From CBDUQP01 sp965369385 (lineage in GTDB: Bacteria; Planctomycetota; Phycisphaerae; SM23-33), in the NCBI GenBank assembly GCA_965369385.1, contig CBDUQP010000055.1:1-19810 (forward strand): 19,810 nt of DNA, given 5' to 3'. The notes under the pieces are model-generated. The model saw only the letters and a list, made by a program, of their open reading frames with translations. It had not been told where the DNA came from and did no database searches. A program made the translations under genes and the position numbers. Below, piece after piece: positions 6,904 to 14,399 of the stretch. Each line of letters opens with the position of its first letter. The first letter of the stretch is position 1.

Positions 6904-8082
6904 ATGGAGAGTCTGTGTTGCGGACACTGTCGAAGTCGCGATCTTGCCCGATCTCTTGTTGTGGGCAACACAACGATTCTGTACTGCTTAAGGTGTGGAT
7001 TTCGCAGTGACATGACACTGCCTTTGCTACCGAAGCGTGTGCTTTACTTAGACCAATGGGTGTACGGGCATGTTCTCAACGGAACGCCTGAGTGGTGTCT
7101 GCTCCATGATCGGCTGAGAGAGATGGTCTGGCGGCGACAGATTGTCTGTCCGATATCTCCCGTGCATCAACGCGAGTCTGTTGTGTATAGGGGCAATGAT
7201 GCCCTCAGGAAAATCGCGTTGCCTCTGTCATGTGGTGTCAAGCTGAAGTCCAAACTGGATATCGAACGCATTCAATTCATGAGGGCATTAGAGGGTTATC
7301 TTGGTGTGGGCGATATGCAGGATTTGGATCAGAAGGAGGCTTTTGCCTCGGGCTCTGATCAATGGGGGGATGATCTTGTCATTGACTTTCAGTTTCCGGC
7401 AACCACAGACGAATTGAATGGATTACGCTCAAACAAGGCTTGCGGACATGCGGCCTTGTGTGAGGTGTATGAGAATCAGGATTACTTGGACAATGACTTC
7501 ACAGACCTGGTCAAGCGAGAGACGCGTGGGTATGCCTGGGGCATATTGGGATGTGTTCATGATTATACTCAGTCTTTCGATGCAGGAGATCAAGAGAGAG
7601 CGAGTAATGATACCGTCGAGATATGTCTGGAGCTGCTGATGCGCATTGATGATGAGGTCGTGGCAGATCGGATAGAGCGTTTGAGGAAGTTCCTCTTCTC
7701 ATTACATCTGGCCAATGCTCCGATAGTGAAGATTAACGCTGTTCTGAGAGCCAATATGGCGTGCAAGACGCGTAGTTCGAAACGTAAAGCAAAACCAAGT
7801 GACAGTGACGATATTGAGTGCATATCAACCTATCTACCGTACTGCAATGCAATGTTGTTGGATCGAGAGATGGTATCCTTTGCTAGTGAGAACCATGTTT
7901 CCATTGAAAAGGAATTTGACACGATGTTGTTCAGTTCTAGGGGACTGGCCGACCTCAACAACTGGTTGGACACGGTTGCCGCAGAGTTTCCATCTGCAAT
8001 GGTTGATTATGTGGATGCTTTCTATGCACTCCCTATCGTGGAAGTGGGACCGTGGGCCAATGGACTGTCTGGGCAGGACTAG
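6904..8082 (+). CDS. Orphan protein: N-terminal zinc ribbon plus PIN-like domain pattern
   Basis: The 392-residue protein belongs to no family that I can name. Residues 6-31 contain C6-G-H-C9 and C28-L-R-C31, a small zinc-ribbon knuckle pair. After it come RVLYLDQWVYGH (45-56), S85-P-V-H-Q-R-E91, S-D-D303-I-E and LPYCNAMLLDRE (311-322, with D320). A first strand ending YLDQ, a central acidic residue, and a late D-x-E plus LPYC...LLDR pair match the acidic-residue order of PIN-like nucleases found in many uncharacterised proteins. This is an inference from pattern only. The middle (120-290) is largely helical. GGAG lies 9 nt before the ATG. Base composition is somewhat more AT-rich than the neighbours and the gene has no operon partner, which suits an accessory or acquired gene. 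A nuclease or defence role is possible but unproven. Confidence 0.75.
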   Translation: MESLCCGHCRSRDLARSLVVGNTTILYCLRCGFRSDMTLPLLPKRVLYLDQWVYGHVLNGTPEWCLLHDRLREMVWRRQIVCPISPVHQRESVVYRGNDALRKIALPLSCGVKLKSKLDIERIQFMRALEGYLGVGDMQDLDQKEAFASGSDQWGDDLVIDFQFPATTDELNGLRSNKACGHAALCEVYENQDYLDNDFTDLVKRETRGYAWGILGCVHDYTQSFDAGDQERASNDTVEICLELLMRIDDEVVADRIERLRKFLFSLHLANAPIVKINAVLRANMACKTRSSKRKAKPSDSDDIECISTYLPYCNAMLLDREMVSFASENHVSIEKEFDTMLFSSRGLADLNNWLDTVAAEFPSAMVDYVDAFYALPIVEVGPWANGLSGQD

Positions 8083-8115
8083 ATGTGCCTGTGGTTAGAA
8101 TATTGCTCCACCAGT

Positions 8116-10011
8116 TCAGACGAACTTTCCGCTGGCCATTTCGCGGTTTGCTATTCTAATTCCGCCGGCTTTGTTTCCCCTGATGGGGAAGTCTTGGACG
8201 TCGTAGGTTTCCTGTAGAATCTTGACGCGAGGTTTGGGCTTGTAGTTGATTTCAACTGACTTGCCCTCGGCGGTGGTCATGCGGAGCATGGTGGCCCCTT
8301 CGGGTACCAACTCGTATCCCTTATTGAGGATGAATTTGTCGATTATGCAGCGTTTGATGCACGGGTACCCTGTCTTCTTGTCTCTGAAGATGATCGTGAA
8401 TACCAGGTCCTTGTCGACAAATCCGCAGTGGAGCATTCCCTTGCCAACGTACAGTTTCTCCGGCACGTCCATCACGGAATAGGCTGCGTTCTTCCGCATC
8501 ACGAGCACTCGATCATAGGGAGATACGTCCATGACCGGCACGCCGGTAGCTACTTTCGTGCCGAGGTAGCCGCTTGATTTATCGTAGCGAAGTTTCAGGT
8601 CACGCTTGGCTGCGTCTCGAACGTCTATCTCTTCGATGTCGGCCACCACGGTTCGGCGCGGGAACTGCTTCTTGTATTCCTTTATGAGTCCCTTGAGGAA
8701 GCTTATGGTGTATCCGACGATGTCAGAAAGGGCCGCTTTGATCTCTTTTAGCCTGACGCGAATATCCGTCATCTCCTTCTTTGCCTTGTTGATGTCGTAG
8801 AGGGAGATTCTTCGGATGGGGATTTTCAGGAGCGTATCGACGTCTTCTTTTGTGACTTCGCGTTTGATCTGTTTATTGAAGGGTTTCAGACCGTCGAGCA
8901 CTGCTTTGACCACGGCTTCGGGCGTCTTCTTGTCTTCAATACGTTTATAGACGCGGTTCTCGATGAATATCTGTTCGAGCGTTTTGGCGTGCAGCTTGTC
9001 CAGCAGTTTCGCCTCTTCAAGCTCCAGTTCGGCTTCAAGAACGTTCACGAGCTGTTCGGCATTATGTTTGATCACATCGGTGATCGTCATAACCACCGGC
9101 CGATTATCTTTGATAACGAGCAGGTTGGTTGAGATGGATACCTGGCAATCGGTAAATGCGTACAGTGCGTCTACCACATCTTTGCTGTTAACGCCGCGTT
9201 GCATGAGTATTTCGACTTCAACGTGGTCTGTCGTGTAGTCGCTTATTTTGGCAACTTTGATCTTCTGTTTCCGGGCGGCCGCTTCGATGGAGGATATCAG
9301 CGATTCGGTGGTCAGACCGTAGGGTATCTCTGTCACCACAATGCGTTTGGGATCGGAAGTGTCGAGCTTTGCACGCACGAGCACCTTGCCGTTACCGTCA
9401 CCGTATTCTGAAACGTCCACTTCTCCACCGGTGTAGAAGTCTGGATAAATATCGAACGTCTTGTTTTGCAGGACCTTTACTTGGGCGTTCAGAAGTTCGA
9501 TCAGGTTATGCGGGAGGATTTTCGTGGCCATGCCAACCGCGATACCCTCGGCTCCGTGTGCCAGCAGCACCGGAAGCTTGGCGGGGAAGACCACCGGTTC
9601 CTTGTTCCTGCCATCGTAGGAGGGAACATACTCGGTGATTTCCGGCTGGTACATCGCAAGATGCGCAAGTTTGGTGAGTCGGCATTCGATGTACCTGGGA
9701 GCGGCCGCGATGTCTCCGGTGAACGGATTTCCGAAGTTACCCTGCTTCTCAATGAATAGATCCTTGTTGGCCAGCAAGACCAGTGCAGGCCCGATGGAAG
9801 CGTCACCGTGCGGGTGGTACTTCATGCAGGACCCCATTACGTTGGCGACCTTGTGGAAGTTGCCGTCATGCATCTCGAACAGGGTATGCAGGATGCGTCG
9901 CTGAACGGGCTTGAGCCCATCGTCAACGTGCGGGATCGCACGATCCTTGATCACGTATGATGCGTACTCGAGGAAGTTCGTTTGAAATAGTGATTCGAGG
10001 TATGGTGACAT
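8116..10011 (-). CDS. parC: Type IIA topoisomerase subunit A, topoisomerase IV-like (ParC/GyrA family)
   Basis: The 631-residue DNA cleavage and religation subunit has the conserved N-terminus (VIKDRAIPHVDDGLKPVQRRIL), the HTH region with YHPHGDASIG, and the catalytic tyrosine in AAPRY107IEC. A coiled-coil region follows, and the beta-pinwheel C-terminal domain begins about residue 475. That domain is only about 155 residues, roughly half of a six-bladed pinwheel. I see no GyrA box (QRRGGKG), so strand wrapping and negative supercoiling of the gyrase type are unlikely. A topoisomerase IV-like decatenase or relaxase is the better call. HPHGDASIG resembles Bacteroidetes-type ParC. The residues that match E. 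coli GyrA Ser83 and Asp87 are Ala71 and Pro75. It lies 139 bp downstream of the subunit B gene and converges on the zinc-ribbon gene. The start has a weak AGAG 6 nt upstream. Confidence 0.95.
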   Translation of the reverse strand: MSPYLESLFQTNFLEYASYVIKDRAIPHVDDGLKPVQRRILHTLFEMHDGNFHKVANVMGSCMKYHPHGDASIGPALVLLANKDLFIEKQGNFGNPFTGDIAAAPRYIECRLTKLAHLAMYQPEITEYVPSYDGRNKEPVVFPAKLPVLLAHGAEGIAVGMATKILPHNLIELLNAQVKVLQNKTFDIYPDFYTGGEVDVSEYGDGNGKVLVRAKLDTSDPKRIVVTEIPYGLTTESLISSIEAAARKQKIKVAKISDYTTDHVEVEILMQRGVNSKDVVDALYAFTDCQVSISTNLLVIKDNRPVVMTITDVIKHNAEQLVNVLEAELELEEAKLLDKLHAKTLEQIFIENRVYKRIEDKKTPEAVVKAVLDGLKPFNKQIKREVTKEDVDTLLKIPIRRISLYDINKAKKEMTDIRVRLKEIKAALSDIVGYTISFLKGLIKEYKKQFPRRTVVADIEEIDVRDAAKRDLKLRYDKSSGYLGTKVATGVPVMDVSPYDRVLVMRKNAAYSVMDVPEKLYVGKGMLHCGFVDKDLVFTIIFRDKKTGYPCIKRCIIDKFILNKGYELVPEGATMLRMTTAEGKSVEINYKPKPRVKILQETYDVQDFPIRGNKAGGIRIANREMASGKFV

Positions 10012-10019
10012 TCAGTGCT

Positions 10020-10048
10020 CTAATATAGGGAATATTGTTCGATGGCAA
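10020..10048 (-). promoter_or_regulatory. Possible internal promoter directly before parC
   Basis: On the minus strand TTGCCA (10048-10043), a 17-bp spacer and TATTAG (10025-10020) form a sigma70-like pair. Transcription would begin within one or two bases of the parC ATG (10011), giving a nearly leaderless message. By eye only. Confidence 0.3.
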
Positions 10049-10059
10049 CCTGGCCGCAG

Positions 10060-10077
10060 TCCCGATGTACATCGGGA
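10060..10077. repeat. Perfect palindrome TCCCGATGTACATCGGGA (copy 2)
   Basis: This 18-bp sequence equals its own reverse complement. It differs at one base from the copy at 2910-2927. It lies in the gap between the topoisomerase genes and could act as a hairpin, a protein site or a dispersed repeat. Confidence 0.9.
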
Positions 10078-10106
10078 CCAGGCAAGTACTTACGAAAATC
10101 AATTAT

Positions 10107-10144
10107 CCGGCAATTTCGCCATTAACCGGCAATTTCGCCATTAA
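10107..10144. repeat. Perfect 19-bp tandem duplication CCGGCAATTTCGCCATTAA x2
   Basis: Copies at 10107-10125 and 10126-10144 are identical and directly adjacent. The second ends 6 bp from the parE stop. This is a recent duplication, or a pair of binding sites, in the parE-parC gap. Confidence 0.95.
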
Positions 10145-10150
10145 AAAGTA

Positions 10151-11956
10151 TTAGACCAGGTTCTCCATGATGAAGGCTCTGCGTTCAGGTGTATTCTTGC
10201 CCATGAAGAACGACAGTGTTTCGGGAACTTTCGATGCATGGTCCATGCCGACTGATATAAGCCGCATGTCCTTGCCGATGAACTGTCCGAACTCACTTGG
10301 AGAAATCTCTCCCAGACCCTTAAAGCGGGTTACCTCCGGCGAACTTATCGCCGCCATCGTCTTGTCCCGCTCCTTTTCGCTATAGCAGTAGTGCGTCTCT
10401 TTCTTGTTGCGAACCCGGAAAAGCGGTGTTTCCAGAACGTGAACATGGCCGGCAACCACCAGCTCCTCGAAGTAGTTCAGGAAGAAAGTGAGCAGAAGAT
10501 TGCGAATGTGGAACCCGTCAACGTCAGCATCGGTCGCGATGATAACTTTGTTATACCGCAGGCCATCGAACGAGTCTTCTATGCCCAATGCCATCATCAG
10601 GTTGTAGAGCTCCTCGTTCTTGTAGATTGCAGCCCGCGTGCGGCCGTATACGTTGAGAGGCTTTCCCTTGAGAGCGAAAATAGCCTGTGTGAAGGCGTCA
10701 CGCGAGGCCACGATTGATCCGGCGGCCGACGCACCTTCTGCGATAAAGATGCCGGTGTCTTCACCGTACTTCTTGTGGCCATGGTGATATTTGCAGTCTT
10801 TGAGGTTGGGGATTTTGTACGTAATACGCTTGGCCGCCTCGCGAGCTTCCTTCTTTACCGCGTTGAGTTCCTTGCGGAGGGCCTGGTTCTGGTGGATTTT
10901 TTCTACGAGTTTGTCAGCGGCGGGTTTGTTCTTGTGCAGGAAGTCGACCACACCGTCCCTGACTTCGCCCACGATCCATCCGCGAATGTCGGTATTGCCG
11001 AGCTTGTTCTTGGTTTGTGATTCGAACACCGGCGATTTAAGCTTGATAGACACCGCGCCGGTGATACCGTCGCGAATGTCCACGCCATCGTAACTCTTCT
11101 TGAAGAACTCGTTGACGCCCTTAAGAATTCCCTCGCGAAACGCGCTCTGGTGGGTGCCGCCATCGCACGTGTATTGCCCGTTTACGAACGAGTAGTAGGT
11201 TTCGCCGTAATTGACGGTATGGGTGAGACTGAATTCAATATGCTTGGCCTGCACGTGTATCAGGTCATACAAGGCCGTCTCGCCAACTTCGGCAGTCAGG
11301 AAATCGTGCAGACCGTTTTTTGCTTCGAAAACCTGCCCGTTGAACGAAAGCTTCAGGCCACTGTTCAGGCATGCGTAGTTCCACATACGCTGCTCGATGA
11401 ACTCCATATTGAACGCGTATTCGTCGAATATCTCGCTGTCGGGTCGGAATTCGATACGTGTTCCGTCCGGTTCGCTCTTGGCTGCACCGGTCTTCTTGTC
11501 CTTGAGCTTGCCACGTGAGAAAGTGGCTTCGGCATATTTTCCATCGCGATAGGCTGTCACCTTGAAGTGCGATGACAGGGCGTTTACGGCCTTGGTGCCC
11601 ACGCCGTTCAGGCCGACGGAGAACTGGAACACGTCATCATTGTACTTTGCGCCGGTATTAATCACCGATACGCACTCGATGAGCTTGCCAAGCGGAATGC
11701 CGCGTCCGTAGTCGCGAACTGTAACGAGGTCCTCATCGACGTTGATGTCAATGAGCTTTCCGTGGCCCATGATGAACTCATCGATAGAGTTATCAACTAC
11801 TTCCTTCAAGAGGATGTAGATACCATCGTCCACGTTGGTGCCCTTGCCGAGCCTGCCGATGTACATGCCCGTTCGCAGGCGGATATGCTCAAGCGAACTG
11901 AGTGTCTTGATCTTGCTTTCGTCGTATGTTGTTGTATTCTTTGTTTTTTTCGCCAT
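10151..11956 (-). CDS. parE: Type IIA topoisomerase subunit B, topoisomerase IV-like (ParE/GyrB family)
   Basis: The 601-residue ATPase subunit has the GHKL ATP site: EVVDNSIDEF (52-61, with D55 and N56), DYGRGIP (82-88) and GLNGVGTKAVNALS (115-128). A transducer domain follows. The TOPRIM domain has IAEGASAAGS (405-414), DADVDGFHIRNLL (476-488) and RFKGLGEISPSEF (544-556). The glutamate E407 and the DxDxD acidic residues needed for metal binding are present. The usual EGDSA motif reads EGASA (407-411). The PLRGK-type segment reads ALKGKPLNV (428-436), which with the short length fits ParE rather than the longer proteobacterial GyrB. It pairs with the parC product to form an A2B2 enzyme that relaxes and decatenates DNA using ATP. 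AAGG motifs lie 2 and 6 nt before the ATG. A good promoter lies about 35 bp upstream of the start codon. Confidence 0.95.
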   Translation of the reverse strand: MAKKTKNTTTYDESKIKTLSSLEHIRLRTGMYIGRLGKGTNVDDGIYILLKEVVDNSIDEFIMGHGKLIDINVDEDLVTVRDYGRGIPLGKLIECVSVINTGAKYNDDVFQFSVGLNGVGTKAVNALSSHFKVTAYRDGKYAEATFSRGKLKDKKTGAAKSEPDGTRIEFRPDSEIFDEYAFNMEFIEQRMWNYACLNSGLKLSFNGQVFEAKNGLHDFLTAEVGETALYDLIHVQAKHIEFSLTHTVNYGETYYSFVNGQYTCDGGTHQSAFREGILKGVNEFFKKSYDGVDIRDGITGAVSIKLKSPVFESQTKNKLGNTDIRGWIVGEVRDGVVDFLHKNKPAADKLVEKIHQNQALRKELNAVKKEAREAAKRITYKIPNLKDCKYHHGHKKYGEDTGIFIAEGASAAGSIVASRDAFTQAIFALKGKPLNVYGRTRAAIYKNEELYNLMMALGIEDSFDGLRYNKVIIATDADVDGFHIRNLLLTFFLNYFEELVVAGHVHVLETPLFRVRNKKETHYCYSEKERDKTMAAISSPEVTRFKGLGEISPSEFGQFIGKDMRLISVGMDHASKVPETLSFFMGKNTPERRAFIMENLV

Positions 11957-11991
11957 CCTTGGCCTTACTTCAAGTATATGTGAACAACTGG

Positions 11992-12020
11992 ATGATACAA
12001 AAATGCCGTGCCGCTATCAA
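11992..12020 (-). promoter_or_regulatory. Promoter of the parE-parC unit
   Basis: On the minus strand TTGATA (12020-12015) and TATCAT (11997-11992) are separated by exactly 17 bp. The predicted transcript start near 11985 leaves a leader of about 28 nt before the parE ATG. This is the best sigma70-like promoter on the minus strand in this area. Confidence 0.6.
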
Positions 12021-12189
12021 CAGGACTTACCAACGATAATGCCAGTATTCCCAATATGGGGATAAAGCATGCGTTTTATTGGCCTTAGCCCCCTGAACTG
12101 GCCGATACAAATCCATATACAAACCTATAGCCAAGTCCGCTCCCATCCGTGCGTTGCACGGCTTGGCAGCGGCGAATTGGGGTTATAAT

Positions 12190-14394
12190 ATGAGTGACAT
12201 GCAAATCAAGTCCGTCGAATCGATCGGAAGAAAGTTCATCGGCGGAAAATTCCTGCCACCAGGTGCGGATGAATATTATCTGCGGAATATACAGTCCGAC
12301 AGACCCGCCGATAGTTGGCGACGTCTGAAGGCAAGCGAAATTGAGACCCTGGTCGTCAATGGGAACACTGCCGACGACTGGGACAATATCCGTGTTGACG
12401 ATAAATTCAATCCGCGAGCGGTGAAGGGCTGCGAATTCTACGGCTTGGTGCGAATCGGAAGACTTAGCGGATTTTGCCTCGATTATCACGATCTGATCGT
12501 ACCGGTCGGTATAACCAACAGCAGCATAGTCTCCTGTGATATCGGGGATGATGCAGCCGTCCACAATGTTCGCTACCTGGCGCATTATATCATCGGTAGC
12601 CACGTGATCCTGCTGAATATCGATGAAATGCAGACGTCTAATCATTCCAAGTTCGGAAATGGAATTGTGAAGGATGGCGAAGACGAGAGCGTTCGTATCT
12701 GGCTGGACCTGGTAAACGAGAATGGCAGGCGAGAAGTGATGCCATTTGACGGAATGACGCCCGGAGATGCGTATATCTGGGCGAAGTATCGTGGCGATAC
12801 GGAACTGATGCGACGTCTCGGAGAAATCACGCAGAAACAATTTGACTCGCGTCGTGGCTTCTACGGAACAGTGGGCGACCGGTGCACAATCAAGAACTGT
12901 CGCATTATCAAGGATGTGAAGGTAGGACCGTGTGCCTACATCAAGGGTGCCAATAAGCTGAAGAACCTTACGATCAATTCCAACGAGAATCAGCCGTCGC
13001 AGATTGGCGAAGGCGTGGAACTGGTCAATGGCATAATTGGAAGGGGATGCAAGATATTCTACGGCTGTAAGGCGGTGCGTTTCGTGATGGGCGAATGCTG
13101 TAAGCTTACGTATGGTGCCCGCTTGATTAACTCTTATCTGGGCGACAATTCGACAATATCCTGCTGCGAGGTCCTGAACGATCTGATCTTCCCGTCACAC
13201 GAGCAGCACCATAACAACTCCTTCCTGGTGGCGGCCCTGGTGAAGGGGCAAAGCAACGTGGCTGCGTGCGCTACGGTAGGCTCAAACCATAATAGCCGCT
13301 CGCCCGATGGTGAGATAGAAGCTGGTCGCGGGTTCTGGCCGGGCCTGTGCGTTAGCGTGAAGCATTGCTGCAAGTTCGCATCGTTCACGTTGCTGGCCAA
13401 GGGCGATTACCCGGCAGAGCTTAATATTCCGCTACCGTTCAGCCTGGTAAGCGATAACGAGACCGATGGGTATCTGTCGGTTATGCCGGCGTATTGGTGG
13501 ATGTATAACATGTATGCTTTGGCGCGGAATACCTGGAAATTCCAGGCCCGCGATACGCGGCTTACCAAGGTGCAGAATATCGAATTTGACTCACTCGCGC
13601 CCGATACCGTCGAGGAGATGCTGGCTGCGATGGATACGCTGGCGATCTGGACCGCCAAGGCGAAGTTGCGTGATGAAGGCAAAGGTGTGTCGGCGGTGGA
13701 CGATGATCAACTGCTGAAGATTGGACGAGAGCTGATGGAAGGTCCCGCCGATGCTGTAGCAAAACTGAAGGTTCTCGGCGAGAACATCGAGAATTCTCGC
13801 AGAGACGTAGTAATAGCCAAGGCTCACGCGGCATGGCATGCTTACCGCGACATGGTGAAGTACTACGCAGTGCGGAATCTGCTGACATATATGGAGAGCA
13901 ACCCGGATGCCAAACTGGCCGATATGCGTGACGCCCTTGGCGCCCCGCGAGTGGACCAGTGGGTGAATGTTGGGGGGCAGTTGATACAGGCAGATGATTT
14001 TGAGCAGTTGAAGGCAGATATCAAATCCGGTAGCTTGGATTCTTGGGACGTCATTCACAAGCGGTATGACTCGTTGTGGACGGCCTATCCGCTGGCAAAA
14101 CAGAAGCACGCACTGGCAAGCGCCTTGGCGGTTGTTGGTGAAGATGCTCTCAGTGCTCAGGCGTGGCAAGGATTACTCGACGAAGCCGCCGCTATTCAGG
14201 AATTCGTTCGCGACCAGACCTACGCCACCCGCAAGAAGGACTATGACAATCCCTTCCGCAAGATTACCTTTGTGGACGATGCCGAGCGAAAGGCCGTCAT
14301 GGGCACTGCGGAGGACGATGGTTTCGTTAAACAGGTGACTGAAGAGACCCAGCAGTTCCGCAGCCGCATCGAGGCAGTGAAGGAACGAAAGTAA
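12190..14394 (+). CDS. DUF4954-type left-handed beta-helix protein
   Basis: I start it at ATG 12190, with GGGG about 7 nt upstream, giving 734 residues; the frame is open 36 bp further up. The central part, about residues 218-420, has the isoleucine/valine-glycine hexapeptide spacing of a left-handed beta-helix (VGDRCTIKNCRIIKDVKVG, then GEGVELVNGIIGRGCKIF). This fold is typical of acyltransferases and of the C-terminus of nucleotidyltransferases. The segment GSNHNSR (364-370) is a likely functional loop. The layout and length match proteins named DUF4954, with a helical C-terminal half (about 460-734). Those occur in Bacteroidetes, spirochaetes and planctomycetes and have no known function to my knowledge. 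Thirteen cysteines lie between residues 232 and 394. There is no signal peptide. dprA follows after 5 bp, so the two are co-transcribed. Confidence 0.85.
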   Translation: MSDMQIKSVESIGRKFIGGKFLPPGADEYYLRNIQSDRPADSWRRLKASEIETLVVNGNTADDWDNIRVDDKFNPRAVKGCEFYGLVRIGRLSGFCLDYHDLIVPVGITNSSIVSCDIGDDAAVHNVRYLAHYIIGSHVILLNIDEMQTSNHSKFGNGIVKDGEDESVRIWLDLVNENGRREVMPFDGMTPGDAYIWAKYRGDTELMRRLGEITQKQFDSRRGFYGTVGDRCTIKNCRIIKDVKVGPCAYIKGANKLKNLTINSNENQPSQIGEGVELVNGIIGRGCKIFYGCKAVRFVMGECCKLTYGARLINSYLGDNSTISCCEVLNDLIFPSHEQHHNNSFLVAALVKGQSNVAACATVGSNHNSRSPDGEIEAGRGFWPGLCVSVKHCCKFASFTLLAKGDYPAELNIPLPFSLVSDNETDGYLSVMPAYWWMYNMYALARNTWKFQARDTRLTKVQNIEFDSLAPDTVEEMLAAMDTLAIWTAKAKLRDEGKGVSAVDDDQLLKIGRELMEGPADAVAKLKVLGENIENSRRDVVIAKAHAAWHAYRDMVKYYAVRNLLTYMESNPDAKLADMRDALGAPRVDQWVNVGGQLIQADDFEQLKADIKSGSLDSWDVIHKRYDSLWTAYPLAKQKHALASALAVVGEDALSAQAWQGLLDEAAAIQEFVRDQTYATRKKDYDNPFRKITFVDDAERKAVMGTAEDDGFVKQVTEETQQFRSRIEAVKERK

Positions 14395-14399
14395 CATTC

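Noticed and set aside
5811..7013. 400-codon minus-strand frame across the second oxidoreductase
   Set aside because: It is a shadow of a clear Gfo/Idh/MocA gene; no domain, no ribosome binding site, and it crosses the terminator hairpin.
10012..10150. CRISPR-like repeat in the parE-parC gap
   Set aside because: The two 19-bp copies are adjacent with no spacer and there are no cas genes, so it is a plain tandem duplication.
12169..12189. TATAAT directly before the DUF4954-type start codon as a promoter
   Set aside because: The nearest -35-like TTGGCA is only 15 bp away, and the transcript would start after the ATG, so it is probably chance.
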